Shown here: positions 28,138 to 37,011 of the stretch, piece by piece | Numbering within the stretch: the first letter of the stretch is position 1 | How the letters are laid out: each line of letters begins with the position of its first letter | Origin: PALSA-612 sp963765295 | GTDB taxonomy: Bacteria > Actinomycetota > Thermoleophilia > Gaiellales > Gaiellaceae | Direction of reading: 5' to 3' | Length of the DNA: 64,000 nt | NCBI GenBank assembly: GCA_963765295.1 | Contig: CAVXVO010000004.1 | Coordinates: 62,001-126,000 of the forward strand | Notes under the pieces: generated by a model | Told to the model about the DNA's origin: nothing | What the model saw: the letters and a program-made list of their open reading frames with translations, nothing else | The model's database searches: none | Made by a program: the position numbers and the translations under genes

Positions 28138-28814
28138 TCAGCCGGCCGGCCGCAGGCGACGCGAGCCACGCCTCCCAGTACTCGGCCACGAACCGATCCT
28201 GGTACTTCACCGGATGGAGCTCCCGCGCGATCCGATCCGGGATCGGCTGCAGGGAACCGAACGTCGAGGCGATCGACTGCAGGCGCGCGGCCCGCTCGAG
28301 GGTGACTGCCGCGAGCACGGCCCAGGCGACGTCCTTCCCGACCACGAGGACGCCGTGGTTTCGGAGCAGGACCGCCCGGCGCGACCCGAGGGCAGCGGCG
28401 ACGGCGGCGCCCTGCTCGTCGTCGACGATCAGATCCGGTGCGTCGAAGCGACCGAGACCGTCGGCGAAGAGAACTCCGTCGTGCGTGAGCAGCTCGAGCT
28501 CGGCGCCCGTGGCCGCAAGCGCGGTCGCGTACGGCGGGTGGCCGTGGACGACCGCGCCCACGTCCGGCCGCACCGCGTAGACGGCGGTGTGCAGCACCGT
28601 CTCGAGATGAAGCTCGACGTCCTCGGCGTCGGCCTCGACCACGTCCCCCTGCTCGACCTCGTCGAGGCTGATTCCCTTGCGCTTGATCCAGATCGAGCCG
28701 TCGGCGCCGCGCGCGCTGACGTGTCCGAGCGTCAGGTCGGCGTACCCCTCGAGCGCGAGGATCCGACACGCGCAGGCGACCTCCTCTCGGATCGTCTGTG
28801 CCGACGACCGCCAT
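28138..28814 (-). CDS. class II aldolase-family decarboxylase, candidate HMPDC decarboxylase (frameshifts at both ends)
   Basis: This AraD/adducin-fold protein of about 225 residues begins TIREEVACACRILALEG and continues DLTLGHVSARGADGSIWIKR, VGAVVHGHPPYATALAATG (zinc histidines) and LLRNHGVLVVGKDVAWAV. The tail is RELHPVKYQDRFVAEYWEAW. One base is out of phase between the ATG at 28814 and TIREE, and another near 28155 before the TGA. In Mesorhizobium, 3-hydroxy-2-methylpyridine-4,5-dicarboxylate decarboxylase belongs to this family and acts directly after FHMPC dehydrogenase. Its position in this operon makes that the best guess. A sugar-phosphate aldolase role is the alternative. Confidence 0.72.
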
Positions 28815-29183
28815 CAGCCGCGCCGCTCGGTCGGCGGGTAGTCGGGATGCGGGAAGCCGAACACCATCACGACGTCCTCCCCACCCGTGTTCGCAACGGC
28901 ATGCCAGACGCCGGCGGGGATGTGGAGCGCGTCACCCGCTCCGAACGCAACAGCTTCGTCGTCGAGCCGAAGCTCGCCCGAGCCCGAGATCACGTACGCG
29001 AACTCCTCGGTCTCGTGGCGTACCGGTTGCAGCGTGGTGCCGGGCGTGAACACCGAGTAGCCGAGCGAGGAGCGGTTGTCACCCACGCCGGTCGGCGGTG
29101 ACGAGCATGCGGCTCCAGCTTCCGTTCGGCAACTCGATCGGATCGGCGTTCTCGAGCGGGCAGACGGTGACTACAGCGCCCAC
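28814..29183 (-). CDS. single-domain cupin protein (one frameshift)
   Basis: This cupin of about 122 residues has FTPGTTLQPVRHETEEFAYV (motif 1 with His and Glu) and GDALHIPAGVWHAVANTGGE (motif 2 with His). A single extra G near 29081 separates this core from an N-terminal stretch, CPLENADPIELPNGSWSRML, which reads as the same protein. With that stretch, a GTG at 29183 is a good start and overlaps the M29-like gene by 13 bases. The stop overlaps the next ATG. It may be a small metal-dependent isomerase, dioxygenase or sensor. In this operon a role on a pyridine intermediate is possible but unproven. Confidence 0.72.
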
Positions 29184-30184
29184 TCGCCGTCCCGCAGGAT
29201 GTACGTGCCGTCGTCCTCGATCCACATCGTCGCGTTCAGGAAGACGCCGTCGAGGTGGAGCGAGCAGTGGTTCTGGCCGCCTGGATAGGCGTTGTGGTTG
29301 TCGCCGAGCGCGAGGTGGACGGTGCCGATGCGGCCCTTCTCCGACGGCGTCCCGAACGGCGCCTTCTCGCTCGTGCCGAACGCGAACTCGCCGATGACGT
29401 CCGCGTTCTCGACACCCTCGATTGCCTGGCGCAGGCGCTCCGCCTCCGCTCCACCTTCGATCTTCACGCAGCGCCCCGCCTCCAGCGTCCAGCGGATCGG
29501 CTCCTCGACCTGGCCCGGAAGTCCGATCCCGAGCATGACGCCGTCGACGACGGCGGTGCCGTGCGTGAAGTCTTCGATCGCCGCGAACGCGACCTCCGTC
29601 CAGAGCGGGATCGGGCTCATCATCTGGCCTCGCGCCTTGTACGGGGTCAGCTCGAGCGGCGGCCGGCCCTCGATCGAGACGGTGAAGTCCGTGCCGAGCG
29701 GCGTCGTGACACGGCACCGCGTCTTGCCGGCGAGCGCGGCCACCGCGTCCTTGGTCCGCTGTGCGGAGCGCTCGAGGTCCTCGCGCGTCAGGCCCCACTC
29801 GCCCATGCCGGGCTCGATCGACGCGATCTTCCCGTTCGCCTCGCAGGTCTCGCGCACCGCGTTGACGTGGGCGAACCGGTTCGCCCACTCGAGGTTGGCG
29901 ATGATGATCACCTCGTCCGACCCGACCATCGCGCGGTGCAGGTTCGCCGGCGGGGCCATCGGGAAGCGCACGTCGGCGCGGCCGCGGCGCACCTGCAGCT
30001 CGTTGTTCATGATCACCGGCCACGCACCCCGCTCGACGCAGACCTCCGCGACGGCATGGGCTTCGTCGGCGCGGTCGTCGTCGCAGATGATCGTGACGAC
30101 GTCACCCTCCTCGACGGAGAAGCAGACGTCGACGATCAGCGCCGCGTCCTCGAGGAGATCGTCGGTCGTGACTGCAGTAGCCAT
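29171..30184 (-). CDS. M29 aminopeptidase / 2,5-dihydroxypyridine dioxygenase (NicX)-like metalloprotein
   Basis: This intact 337-residue protein belongs to the family that joins thermophilic (M29) aminopeptidases and the iron dioxygenase NicX. The C-terminal metal region has ADVIGEFAFGTSEKA, EKGRIGTVHLALGDNHN, YPGGQNHCSLHLDGVF and ATMWIEDDGTYI. The HxD pair in LHLDG fits both the NicX iron site and the peptidase site. The N-terminal domain (EEGDVVTIICDDDRADEAHA) is also typical. The ATG at 30184 starts one base beyond the luciferase-like gene's stop region. Within a pyridine catabolic operon containing a molybdenum hydroxylase, as in nicotinate clusters, ring cleavage is an attractive role; peptidase activity cannot be excluded. 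Confidence 0.75.
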   Translation of the reverse strand: MATAVTTDDLLEDAALIVDVCFSVEEGDVVTIICDDDRADEAHAVAEVCVERGAWPVIMNNELQVRRGRADVRFPMAPPANLHRAMVGSDEVIIIANLEWANRFAHVNAVRETCEANGKIASIEPGMGEWGLTREDLERSAQRTKDAVAALAGKTRCRVTTPLGTDFTVSIEGRPPLELTPYKARGQMMSPIPLWTEVAFAAIEDFTHGTAVVDGVMLGIGLPGQVEEPIRWTLEAGRCVKIEGGAEAERLRQAIEGVENADVIGEFAFGTSEKAPFGTPSEKGRIGTVHLALGDNHNAYPGGQNHCSLHLDGVFLNATMWIEDDGTYILRDGEWAL

Positions 30185-30187
30185 GGC

Positions 30188-31226
30188 TCAACCCACCCTT
30201 TCTCCGCTGAACAGCGGAAGGACGTCCTTCGCGAAACGCTCGACCTGATCGAACTGGTCGACGGCGCCGAAGCGACAGATGAAGTGGTCGACACCCGCGT
30301 CGGCGAAGGTGCGGATCCAGGCCGCGATGTCCTCGGGAGTCCCGACTGGGCCCCAGTTGGACAGGTCCATCGCCTGGGAGAGCTCGGGGTAGTACTTGGA
30401 GATGTACTCGTCGAACGCCCGCTCGCGCCTCGGCTGCCGAGTCGCCGATGTTCATCGTCACCTGGTACGAGATCACGAGCCGCGAGAAGTCGGCGTCGTG
30501 CTCGTCGGCGTAGCGCTCGATCGCGCCGAGCTGCTCGACGAGCTCGTCGGGGTGCTGGGCACGGCAGCAGGTCATCCAGCCGTCGCCGTACTGCACGATC
30601 CGGCGGCAGGCGGCGCTCGAGGCGGCGCGCGATCACATCCGGCTCGGCGTCACCCTTCAGGCGGGGATTCGACACGACCCAGATCGGCGGCGGCTTCTGG
30701 ATCGGCATCAGCGGCGCCATCTCGGTGCCGGAGTGGAAGGCGACGTCGTCGTAGTCGAAGTACTTCGCCGTGGAAGGTGACGCGCGCCCTCGCTCCAGAG
30801 CGTGCGGAGCACCGCCAGCCCCTCCTCGAAGAGCGATCCGCGGCGCACGTAGTCGAGGCCGAGCGCCTCGAACTCGCGCCGTACGCCCGCCTCCGGGTTC
30901 CCCATGCCGGTCCCGAAGATCGTGCGGCCGCCGGAGATGACGTCGAGCGTCGCCCACTCGAGCGCGAGGTAGAGCGGGTTGCGCGTCGACGAGACCATGC
31001 ACGACGTTCCGAGCCGGACGCGCGAGGTGCGCTGCGAGATCGCCGAGAGCAGCGAGATCGGCTCGTAGCGGGGCTTCGAGAAGAGGCTGTCGCCGACCCA
31101 GACCGAGTCGAACCCGCGCTCCTCGACCACGCTCGCTCAGGTCGAGCAGCATGCTGCAGGTCGTAGTCCGGCGCGATCAGCGGCTCGCGGTTGTTCAGGT
31201 TGACGCCGAACTCGGAGCGGGCTCAC
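30188..31226 (-). CDS. luciferase-like (LLM) flavin/F420-dependent oxidoreductase (several frameshifts)
   Basis: This LLM-class TIM-barrel protein is about 345 residues after repair. Good blocks are EFGVNLNNREPLIAPDYDLQ at the N-terminus, VEERGFDSVWVGDSLFSKPR, TSRVRLGTSCMVSSTRNPLY, GRTIFGTGMGNPEAG, PLMPIQKPPPIWVVSNPRLK and FAKDVLPLFSGE at the end. At least six single-base shifts interrupt it; there are no other stops. A GTG at 31226 overlaps the GntR stop as GTGA, which fixes the start. LLM enzymes include F420-dependent reductases and FMN monooxygenases such as RutA, which opens the uracil ring. A redox step in B6 catabolism is possible; the cofactor cannot be told. Confidence 0.75.
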
Positions 31227-31958
31227 GGTCGGCGCAACTCCTCGTCCGTCAGCTCCTGCAGGCGCTGCTGCGGAACGCGGATGTGATCCGACACCAGATG
31301 TGCCGGCCCGCGCGACGCTCTCGGCGTCGCCCTTCGGAGCGCGCGCGCACGATCGCCCGGTGCTCGGCGACGGAGCGCTGCAGGCTGCCGCGCAGGGCGA
31401 GCGACCGCACGGCGATAGCGGCCCATCTGCCCGAGCAGCTGGCGGTAGATCTCGCCGCAGCGTCTCGTTGCCGGACGCCTCGACGAGCGTGGCGTGAAAG
31501 GCCGCATTCGCCTCGAAGAACGCGTCGACGTCGTCGGCGTCGGCGATGCTGCTCCATGCGCGTCGTTCAGCCGCCCGAGCGCGTCGAAGCTCGGTCGCGC
31601 CGAGCCGCGGGACGGCGAGCCGCACGGCCATCACCTCGAGCGCCTCGCGCACCTGGTAGGCCTCGACGAACTCGTCCTTCGACAGCGACCGGACGACGGC
31701 GCCACGCCGCGGCCGACCACGACACGAGCCCTTCGGCGGCGAGTCGGCCGATCGACTCCCGGATCGGCCCGCGGCTGACGCCGAGCTCGGCGCGCGAGCG
31801 CGACCTCCTGGAGCTCGGTGCCCGGCCGGCAGCCGGTTGGCGAGGATCTCCTCGCGAAGATGCTCGTGCACCCGCTCCCAGAGCGTGAGATTCTCGAGTC
31901 GGCCGGCCACGGCCTCGTATCGGTTTCGTGTTGCGGCCGCGTCGGCCATTCGTTGCAT
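31223..31958 (-). CDS. GntR family regulator, FCD type (frameshifted)
   Basis: This FadR/FCD-type regulator is about 240 residues after repair. The winged helix lies in NLTLWERVHEHLREEILANR and the following reframed ELGVSRGPIRESIGRLAAEG. The FCD part has EFVEAYQVREALEVMAVRLA, FFEANAAFHATLVEASGNE and, after shifts, SVAEHRAIVRA and VSDHIRVPQQRLQELTDEEL. Start is ATG at 31958 (a second ATG is at 31949). Its stop overlaps the LLM gene start. It heads the leftward arm and diverges from the BMP transporter operon, so it probably controls the whole B6 cluster in response to a pyridine carboxylate or vitamer. Confidence 0.78.
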
Positions 31959-32056
31959 TCCCTCTACCCGTGCGATTAAGGTACGCCCGCGGTCAGCTGT
32001 CAGCAGCTCGCAGCCGACCGTATCAGGCGTCGGACGGTCGGGCAAGGAGGAGCGAT

Positions 32057-32079
32057 GGCGATCATCGCCCGCGGGCGAT
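32057..32079. promoter_or_regulatory. palindromic operator candidate in the divergent GntR/BMP promoter region
   Basis: ATCGCCCGCGGGCGAT at 32064-32079 is a perfect 16-base palindrome. It overlaps a second inverted repeat, GGCGAT-C-ATCGCC, at 32057-32069. Both lie in the 157-base gap between the leftward GntR gene and the rightward BMP gene, 37 bases before the BMP start. The position suits an autoregulating GntR site. Sequence quality around here is doubtful. Confidence 0.5.
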
Positions 32080-32115
32080 CGTGAAGTCCGGTGCATGGAG
32101 ACAGGGAGGAGCTCG

Positions 32116-33168
32116 ATGCAGATACGTCGAAGCCTCGATCGTGGTCGCTGCTCTGGCGGGTGCGGTTCTCGCTCGCAGCCACCGGAGCGGCCAGTGCGAG
32201 CACGACGCGCTCAAGACGGCGAAGGTCACGACGGTCGCGATCGCGACCCCGGCCAAGACCAACGACTACGGCTGGAACCAGCAAGGCGTCAACGAGCGCC
32301 AAGGCCGCGGCGAGCGGCGTTCGGCGCGCAAGGTGCACGCGGTCACGAACATCGGCTACGACAACACCGAGATCGTGCTGCGGCAGCTCGCGAAGAGCGG
32401 CGCCAGCTTCTCATCGCGCACGCGAGCGGCTACGACACGATCGCCGCCCGCATCGCGCAGCAGTACAAGGTGCCGATCGATCACGTACGACATCCCGACG
32501 CATGCTGGTCAAGGGCTACGTCGTCGAACATCACGACCTCGAGCCAGCAGGGCGCCTACCTCGCGGGCATCCTCGCCGCGCAGATGACGAAGACGCACAC
32601 GCTCGGCGATCGTCATCTCGGCGTCTGACCCGAACTGGTACAAGATGAGCGGCGGCTTCGCGGCGGGCGTCCGCAGCGTTCGACAAGACGGTCGAAGATC
32701 GTGTTCGCGACGATCGGCCCGGCCGTCGTACGACGACGCCGCCGGCGGCAAGCGCGTCGGCCAACAGCGTGATCGCCGCAGGGCGCCGACGTGATCTTCG
32801 GCATGGGCGACGGCGCGACGCTCGGCTACCTCCAGGCGATCGAGACCGCCAAGGCCACAAGGTCTGGTACATCGGCGACATCGGCAACCTGGCGCCGATC
32901 GACAAGAAGCACGTCCTCCTGTCGTCCGTGCTCTGGACGTTCACGAACGCCTACAAGCAGGCGATCGCGGACATCAACAAGGGCACGTACGGGACGCACG
33001 GCTACAACCTGACGCTGAAGAACGGCGGCATCTCGCTGCTCCAGACGAAGTACATCTCGACACCCGTCTGGAAGGAGATCGGCAGGCGCAAGGCCGGGCA
33101 TCGTCTCGGGGAAGATCAAGGTTCCCAACGTGACGACGAAGAGCGCCGTCCTCAAGCTGATCGGATAG
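32116..33168 (+). CDS. BMP family ABC transporter substrate-binding protein (many frameshifts)
   Basis: This nucleoside-type (BMP/TmpC/Med) binding protein is about 345 residues after repair. The ATG at 32116 has GGGAGGA just upstream. The reframed signal peptide reads SIVVAALAGAVLAAATGAAS. The mature part gives TPAKTNDYGWNQQGVN, NIGYDNTEIVLRQLAKSGAS, GYDTIAARIAQQYKVPV, GIVISASDPNWYKMSGGF, DVIFGMGDGATLGYLQAIE, HKVWYIGDIGNLAPIDKKH and VTTKSAVLKLIG. About ten single-base shifts interrupt it. The aromatic residues typical of BMP purine pockets cannot be placed with certainty. Position between B6 catabolic arms suggests that the ligand is a B6 vitamer; that is inference. Confidence 0.82.
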
Positions 33169-33249
33169 GTGCAGAAGGAACGCAGGAAACCGCGGCGGCC
33201 CGTCCGGGCCGCCGCGGGCGTCTGACCGACATGCCGGAGACAGTCTGAG

Positions 33250-34960
33250 GTGACGCGCCTCGGATCAGCAGCCGTCCCGCGCTCGTCGAGCTCGTCGGGC
33301 ATCACGCAAGGCCTATCCCGGCGTGCTCGCGAACGACGACGTCAGCCTTCGAGCGTCCGCCGCGGCGAGGTGCACTGCCTGCTCGGCGAGAACGGCGCCG
33401 GCAAGTCGACGCTGATCGGCATCCTGTCCGGCCTCGTCAAGCCCGACGCCGGCCAGATCCGGATCGACGGCCAGGACGTCTCGATCGACTCGCCCCGCGC
33501 GGCGCTCGAGCACGGCATCGGCACCGTCTACCAGCACTCGACGCTGATCCCGGCGCTGACCGTGCTCGAGAACCTGATGCTCGGCGACACGCAGCAGCCT
33601 GCGGCTCGACGTCGCCGGGCGCAGCAGCGCCTCGCCGAGCTCGGCCGACCGCTCGGCGTTCGAGTCGATCCCGGCACGTCGAAGGCGGCCGACCTCTCGC
33701 TCGGCGCGCCAGCAGCAGGTCGAGATCATGAAGGCGCTCTGGCGCGGCTCGCGGGTCCTCATCCTCGACGAGCCGACCTCGATGCTCACGCCGCAGGCGT
33801 TCGCCGAGCTCGAGAAGGTGCTCGCGCGGCTGAAGGAGCAGGGCCAGGGCATCGTGTTCATCACGCACAAGCTGCACGAGGCGCTCTCGCTCGGCGACCG
33901 CGTCTCGATCCTCCGCCAGGGCCGGGTCGTCGGCACGCTCGACAGCGAGACGCTGCGCTCCGCTCGCGGCCGACGGAGCTGCGCGCCGAGATCATCCGCC
34001 TCATGTTCGGCGACGAGGCCCGGCGCGTCGCGGACGTCGCCGAGCTCGCAGGAGGACATCGAGCACGTCGAGCTCGAGCACGACCGTCGCGCCAGGCGGC
34101 CGCCGAGACCGTGCTCGAGCTCGACGACGTCTCGGCTCCGGGACAGGGAGTCGAGCTCGGCATCGAGGACGTCTCGCTCCGGCTCGGCCAGGGCGAGATC
34201 CTCGGCGTCGCCGGTGTCGACGGCAACGGGCAGCGGGCGCTCGCCGAGGTCGTCGCGGGCCAGCGCCACGTCACGGCGGGCGAGATCCGCCTCTTCGACG
34301 CGCCGATCACACGGCTCTCGGACGTCGGCCCGCGCAGAAGCTCGGCCTGCGCTACGTCACGGACGACCGCCTCGGCGAGGGCATCGGTGCCCAGCATGAG
34401 CGTCGGCCTCAACCTGTTCCTGAAGCGCATCGGCCAGCGGCCGTTCTGGCGGCACGGCCGAATCCAGCGCGCCGCGGTCGAGCAGCACGGCGACGGAGCT
34501 CGTCGAGCAGTTCGACGTGCGCACGCCGAGCGTGCACACGCGGGCCGGGACGCTCTCGGGCGGCAACATCCAGAAGGTGCTGCTCGCCCGCGAGCTGTCG
34601 TTCGACCCGAAGGTCGTCGTCTTCCACAAGCCCACCTACGGGCTCGACGTGAAGACGACCGGCACCGTGCGCGACACGATCCGCGAGCTCGCGCAGCGGA
34701 GGCGGCACCGCGCTCGTGATCTCGACCGACCTCGACGAGCTGCTCGAGATCTGCGACCGCGATCGCCGTGCTCTCCCGCGGGCGGCTCGTCGGCGTCGTC
34801 GACAACAGACCCGGGGCCGCCGAGCGCGATCGGCGCGCTGATGGTCGGCGACGCGAGCTTCGGAGGCGGCGGCGTGACGACCGTGGCCGGGAGTCCCGCC
34901 GACCCGCCCGTCGAGCCCGGCCGGTGGCAGGTCGCACGCGCCAGGTTCCCGCCCGCCTGA
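33250..34960 (+). CDS. ABC transporter ATP-binding protein with two ABC domains (RbsA/NupO type; frameshifted)
   Basis: This tandem ATPase is about 510 residues after repair. The first domain has Walker A in LLGENGAGKSTLIGILSGLV, then GTVYQHSTLIPALTVLENLM and Walker B VLILDEPTSMLTPQAFAEL. The second has the degenerate Walker A VAGVDGNGQRALAEVVAGQ that is normal for RbsA-like proteins, the signature TLSGGNIQKVLLARELSFDP and HKPTYGLDVKTTGTV. Frame breaks are frequent. The GTG start at 33250 follows the BMP gene by 81 bases. It energises the two downstream permeases; BMP transporters always use this kind of double ATPase. Confidence 0.85.
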
Positions 34961-36052
34961 TCGACATCTTCGTCCGGTCGCTCGGGCCGGTGATCCTGGC
35001 ACTGGTCGCCGGCGGGATCCTGCTGGCGCGCGCTCGGCCGCAACCCGTTCGAGTTCTACCGGCACGTCTGGGACGACGGCAGTCGCGCACGGCGAACTGG
35101 CAGCAGAGCGCCGTCACGATGGCGCCCCTGCTCCTGATCGCCGTCGGGCTGACCGTCATCTTCCGCGCGAACATCTGGAACCTCGGCTACGACGGCCAGT
35201 TCGTGCTCGCCGCCGCGTTCGTGGCCGGCTTCGGGCCGTCGCTCGTCACCGAGGTCCCGCTCGCGCTCGCCTTCGTGCTGTTCGCCCTGCTCGCGTCGAC
35301 CGTCGGCGCCGCCTGGACGCTCGTCCCGGCCGTCCTCAAGGCACGCTACGGGACGAACGAGATCATCACGACGCTGATGATGTCGTTCATCGGGATCGAC
35401 CTCGCCGACTTCCTGATCAAGGGGCCGTTCCAGGATCCGGCGATCCGGACGCCGCAGACGCGAGGCGATGCCGTTCGACAAGATGCTGCCGACGATCCCG
35501 GGCACGCGCATCGACATCGGCCTGCTCGTCGCCTTCGCGGTGGTGATCGTCGTCCACTACGTGCTGACACGGACGTCGTTCGGCCTGCAAGCTGCAGGTC
35601 CTCGGCGCGAACCCGCGCGCCGCACAGCACGTCGGCATCGAACCTCCCGCGGCTGATCATCGTCCGCGTTCCTGATCAGCGGCGCGCTGATCGGCCTCGC
35701 GGCCGGGCGACATGCTCGGCCGTTCTGGGGCTACGTGCGCGCCAACCAGAACCCGACCTACGGCGACACGGTGATCCCGTTCGTCTTCCTCGCGCGCCTG
35801 AACGCGCTCGCGGTCGTCCCGTTCGTCGCCTTCTTCTCGGTGCTCTCGACCGGCGGCGACTTCGCGCTTCCCAGGTCGAACCTGCCCACCGACTTCCTGC
35901 TCGTGCTGGTCGGGCTGATCCTGCTCTTCATGACCGTGATCGAGTACCTCGGGCGCAAGCGCGACGCTCGGCGGCAGCTACCTCCCGGCCGGGCCTCGCG
36001 CACGTGCGCTTCGCTCTCCGCGGCCGAAGGCCGTCGTCGGAGACCGCGATGA
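34924..36052 (+). CDS. BMP-type ABC transporter permease 1 (frameshifted)
   Basis: This is the first inner-membrane permease of the BMP-type importer, about 370 residues. Segments include IFVRSLGPVILALVAGGILL, APLLLIAVGLTVIFRANIWN, LGYDGQFVLAAAFVAGFGPS, KARYGTNEIITTLMMSFIGI and the EAA-like loop LGANPRAAQHVGI after reframing. FRANIWNLGYDGQF is the hallmark of the YufP/NupP family. The GTG start at 34924 overlaps the ATPase end by 37 bases. The TGA at 36050-36052 overlaps permease 2 as ATGA. Confidence 0.83.
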
Positions 36053-36998
36053 ACCAGCTGTTCTGGACGACGCGTGATCGCCGGCGGCCTCCTCGCCGGC
36101 GTGCCGCTGATGTTCACGGCGCTCGGCGAGACGATCTCCGAGCGCGCGGGCGTCCTCAACATCGGGCTCGAGGGGATGATGCTCTTCGGCGCCTACGCCG
36201 GCTTCCTCGGCGCCTACTACGGCGACTCGCGTCTGGCTCGGCTTCCTCGCCGGCGATCGTCGGCGGCATGCTCGGCTCCGTGCTCATGGTCGTCCTCTGC
36301 GTCTGGCTCGGCCTCGACCAGATCGTCGTCGGGATCGCGATCACGCTCGCCGGCGAGGGGCATCACGAGCGTGCTCTAGCAGTCGAGTTCGGCCAGCTCT
36401 CAGCCCGCGCCTCGGGGCGACACCGAACGACTCGATCCCTCTGCTCGACCGGATCCCGATCCTGGGCAGGCCGCTCAACGGCCAGTTCCCGCTCTTCAGC
36501 CAGCCGCTCATCGTCTATCTCGGCCTCGCGTTCGCCGTGCTGCTCGCCTGGACGTTCCGGGCCACGAACATCGGCCTCAACCTGCGCGCCGCCGGCGAGA
36601 AGCCGGAGGCGCTCGACGCGGCCGGCGTCGAGCGTGATCGCGACGCGCAGCTACGCGGTGCTCGCGACCGGGCGCCTCGCCGGGCTCGGCGGCGCGTACC
36701 TCGCGATCGTCGGCGCGGGCATCTTCCGCCGTTCATCACCCAGGGCCAGGGCTACATGGCGATCGTGATCGCCATGCTCGCGTCGCGGGCGGCCGCTCGG
36801 GGTGCTGATCGGCTCGTTCCTGTTCGGCGTCACGCTCTCGCTTCGGACGCGCTGCAGATCGCCGGCATCACCAACATCTCGACCGACCTCGTCAACATGC
36901 TCCCGTTCGCCGCGATCATCCTCGCGCTGATCCTCTTCGCGCGCCGCTCGTACCTGCCGCCGGCGCTCGCGCTGCCCTACGTGCGCGGTGCACGCTGA
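36049..36998 (+). CDS. BMP-type ABC transporter permease 2 (frameshifted)
   Basis: This second permease is about 312 residues. It begins NQLFWTTVIAGGLLAGVPLM and continues ERAGVLNIGLEGMMLFGAYA, the NupQ/YufQ signature. FRATNIGLNLRAAGEKPEAL is the coupling loop, and VDAAGV-like and NISTDLVNMLPFAAIILALI follow near the end. Several single-base shifts occur. It completes the transporter: binding protein, double ATPase and two permeases, all in order on one strand. Confidence 0.83.
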
Positions 36999-37011
36999 CA
37001 AGGAGGCCCAC

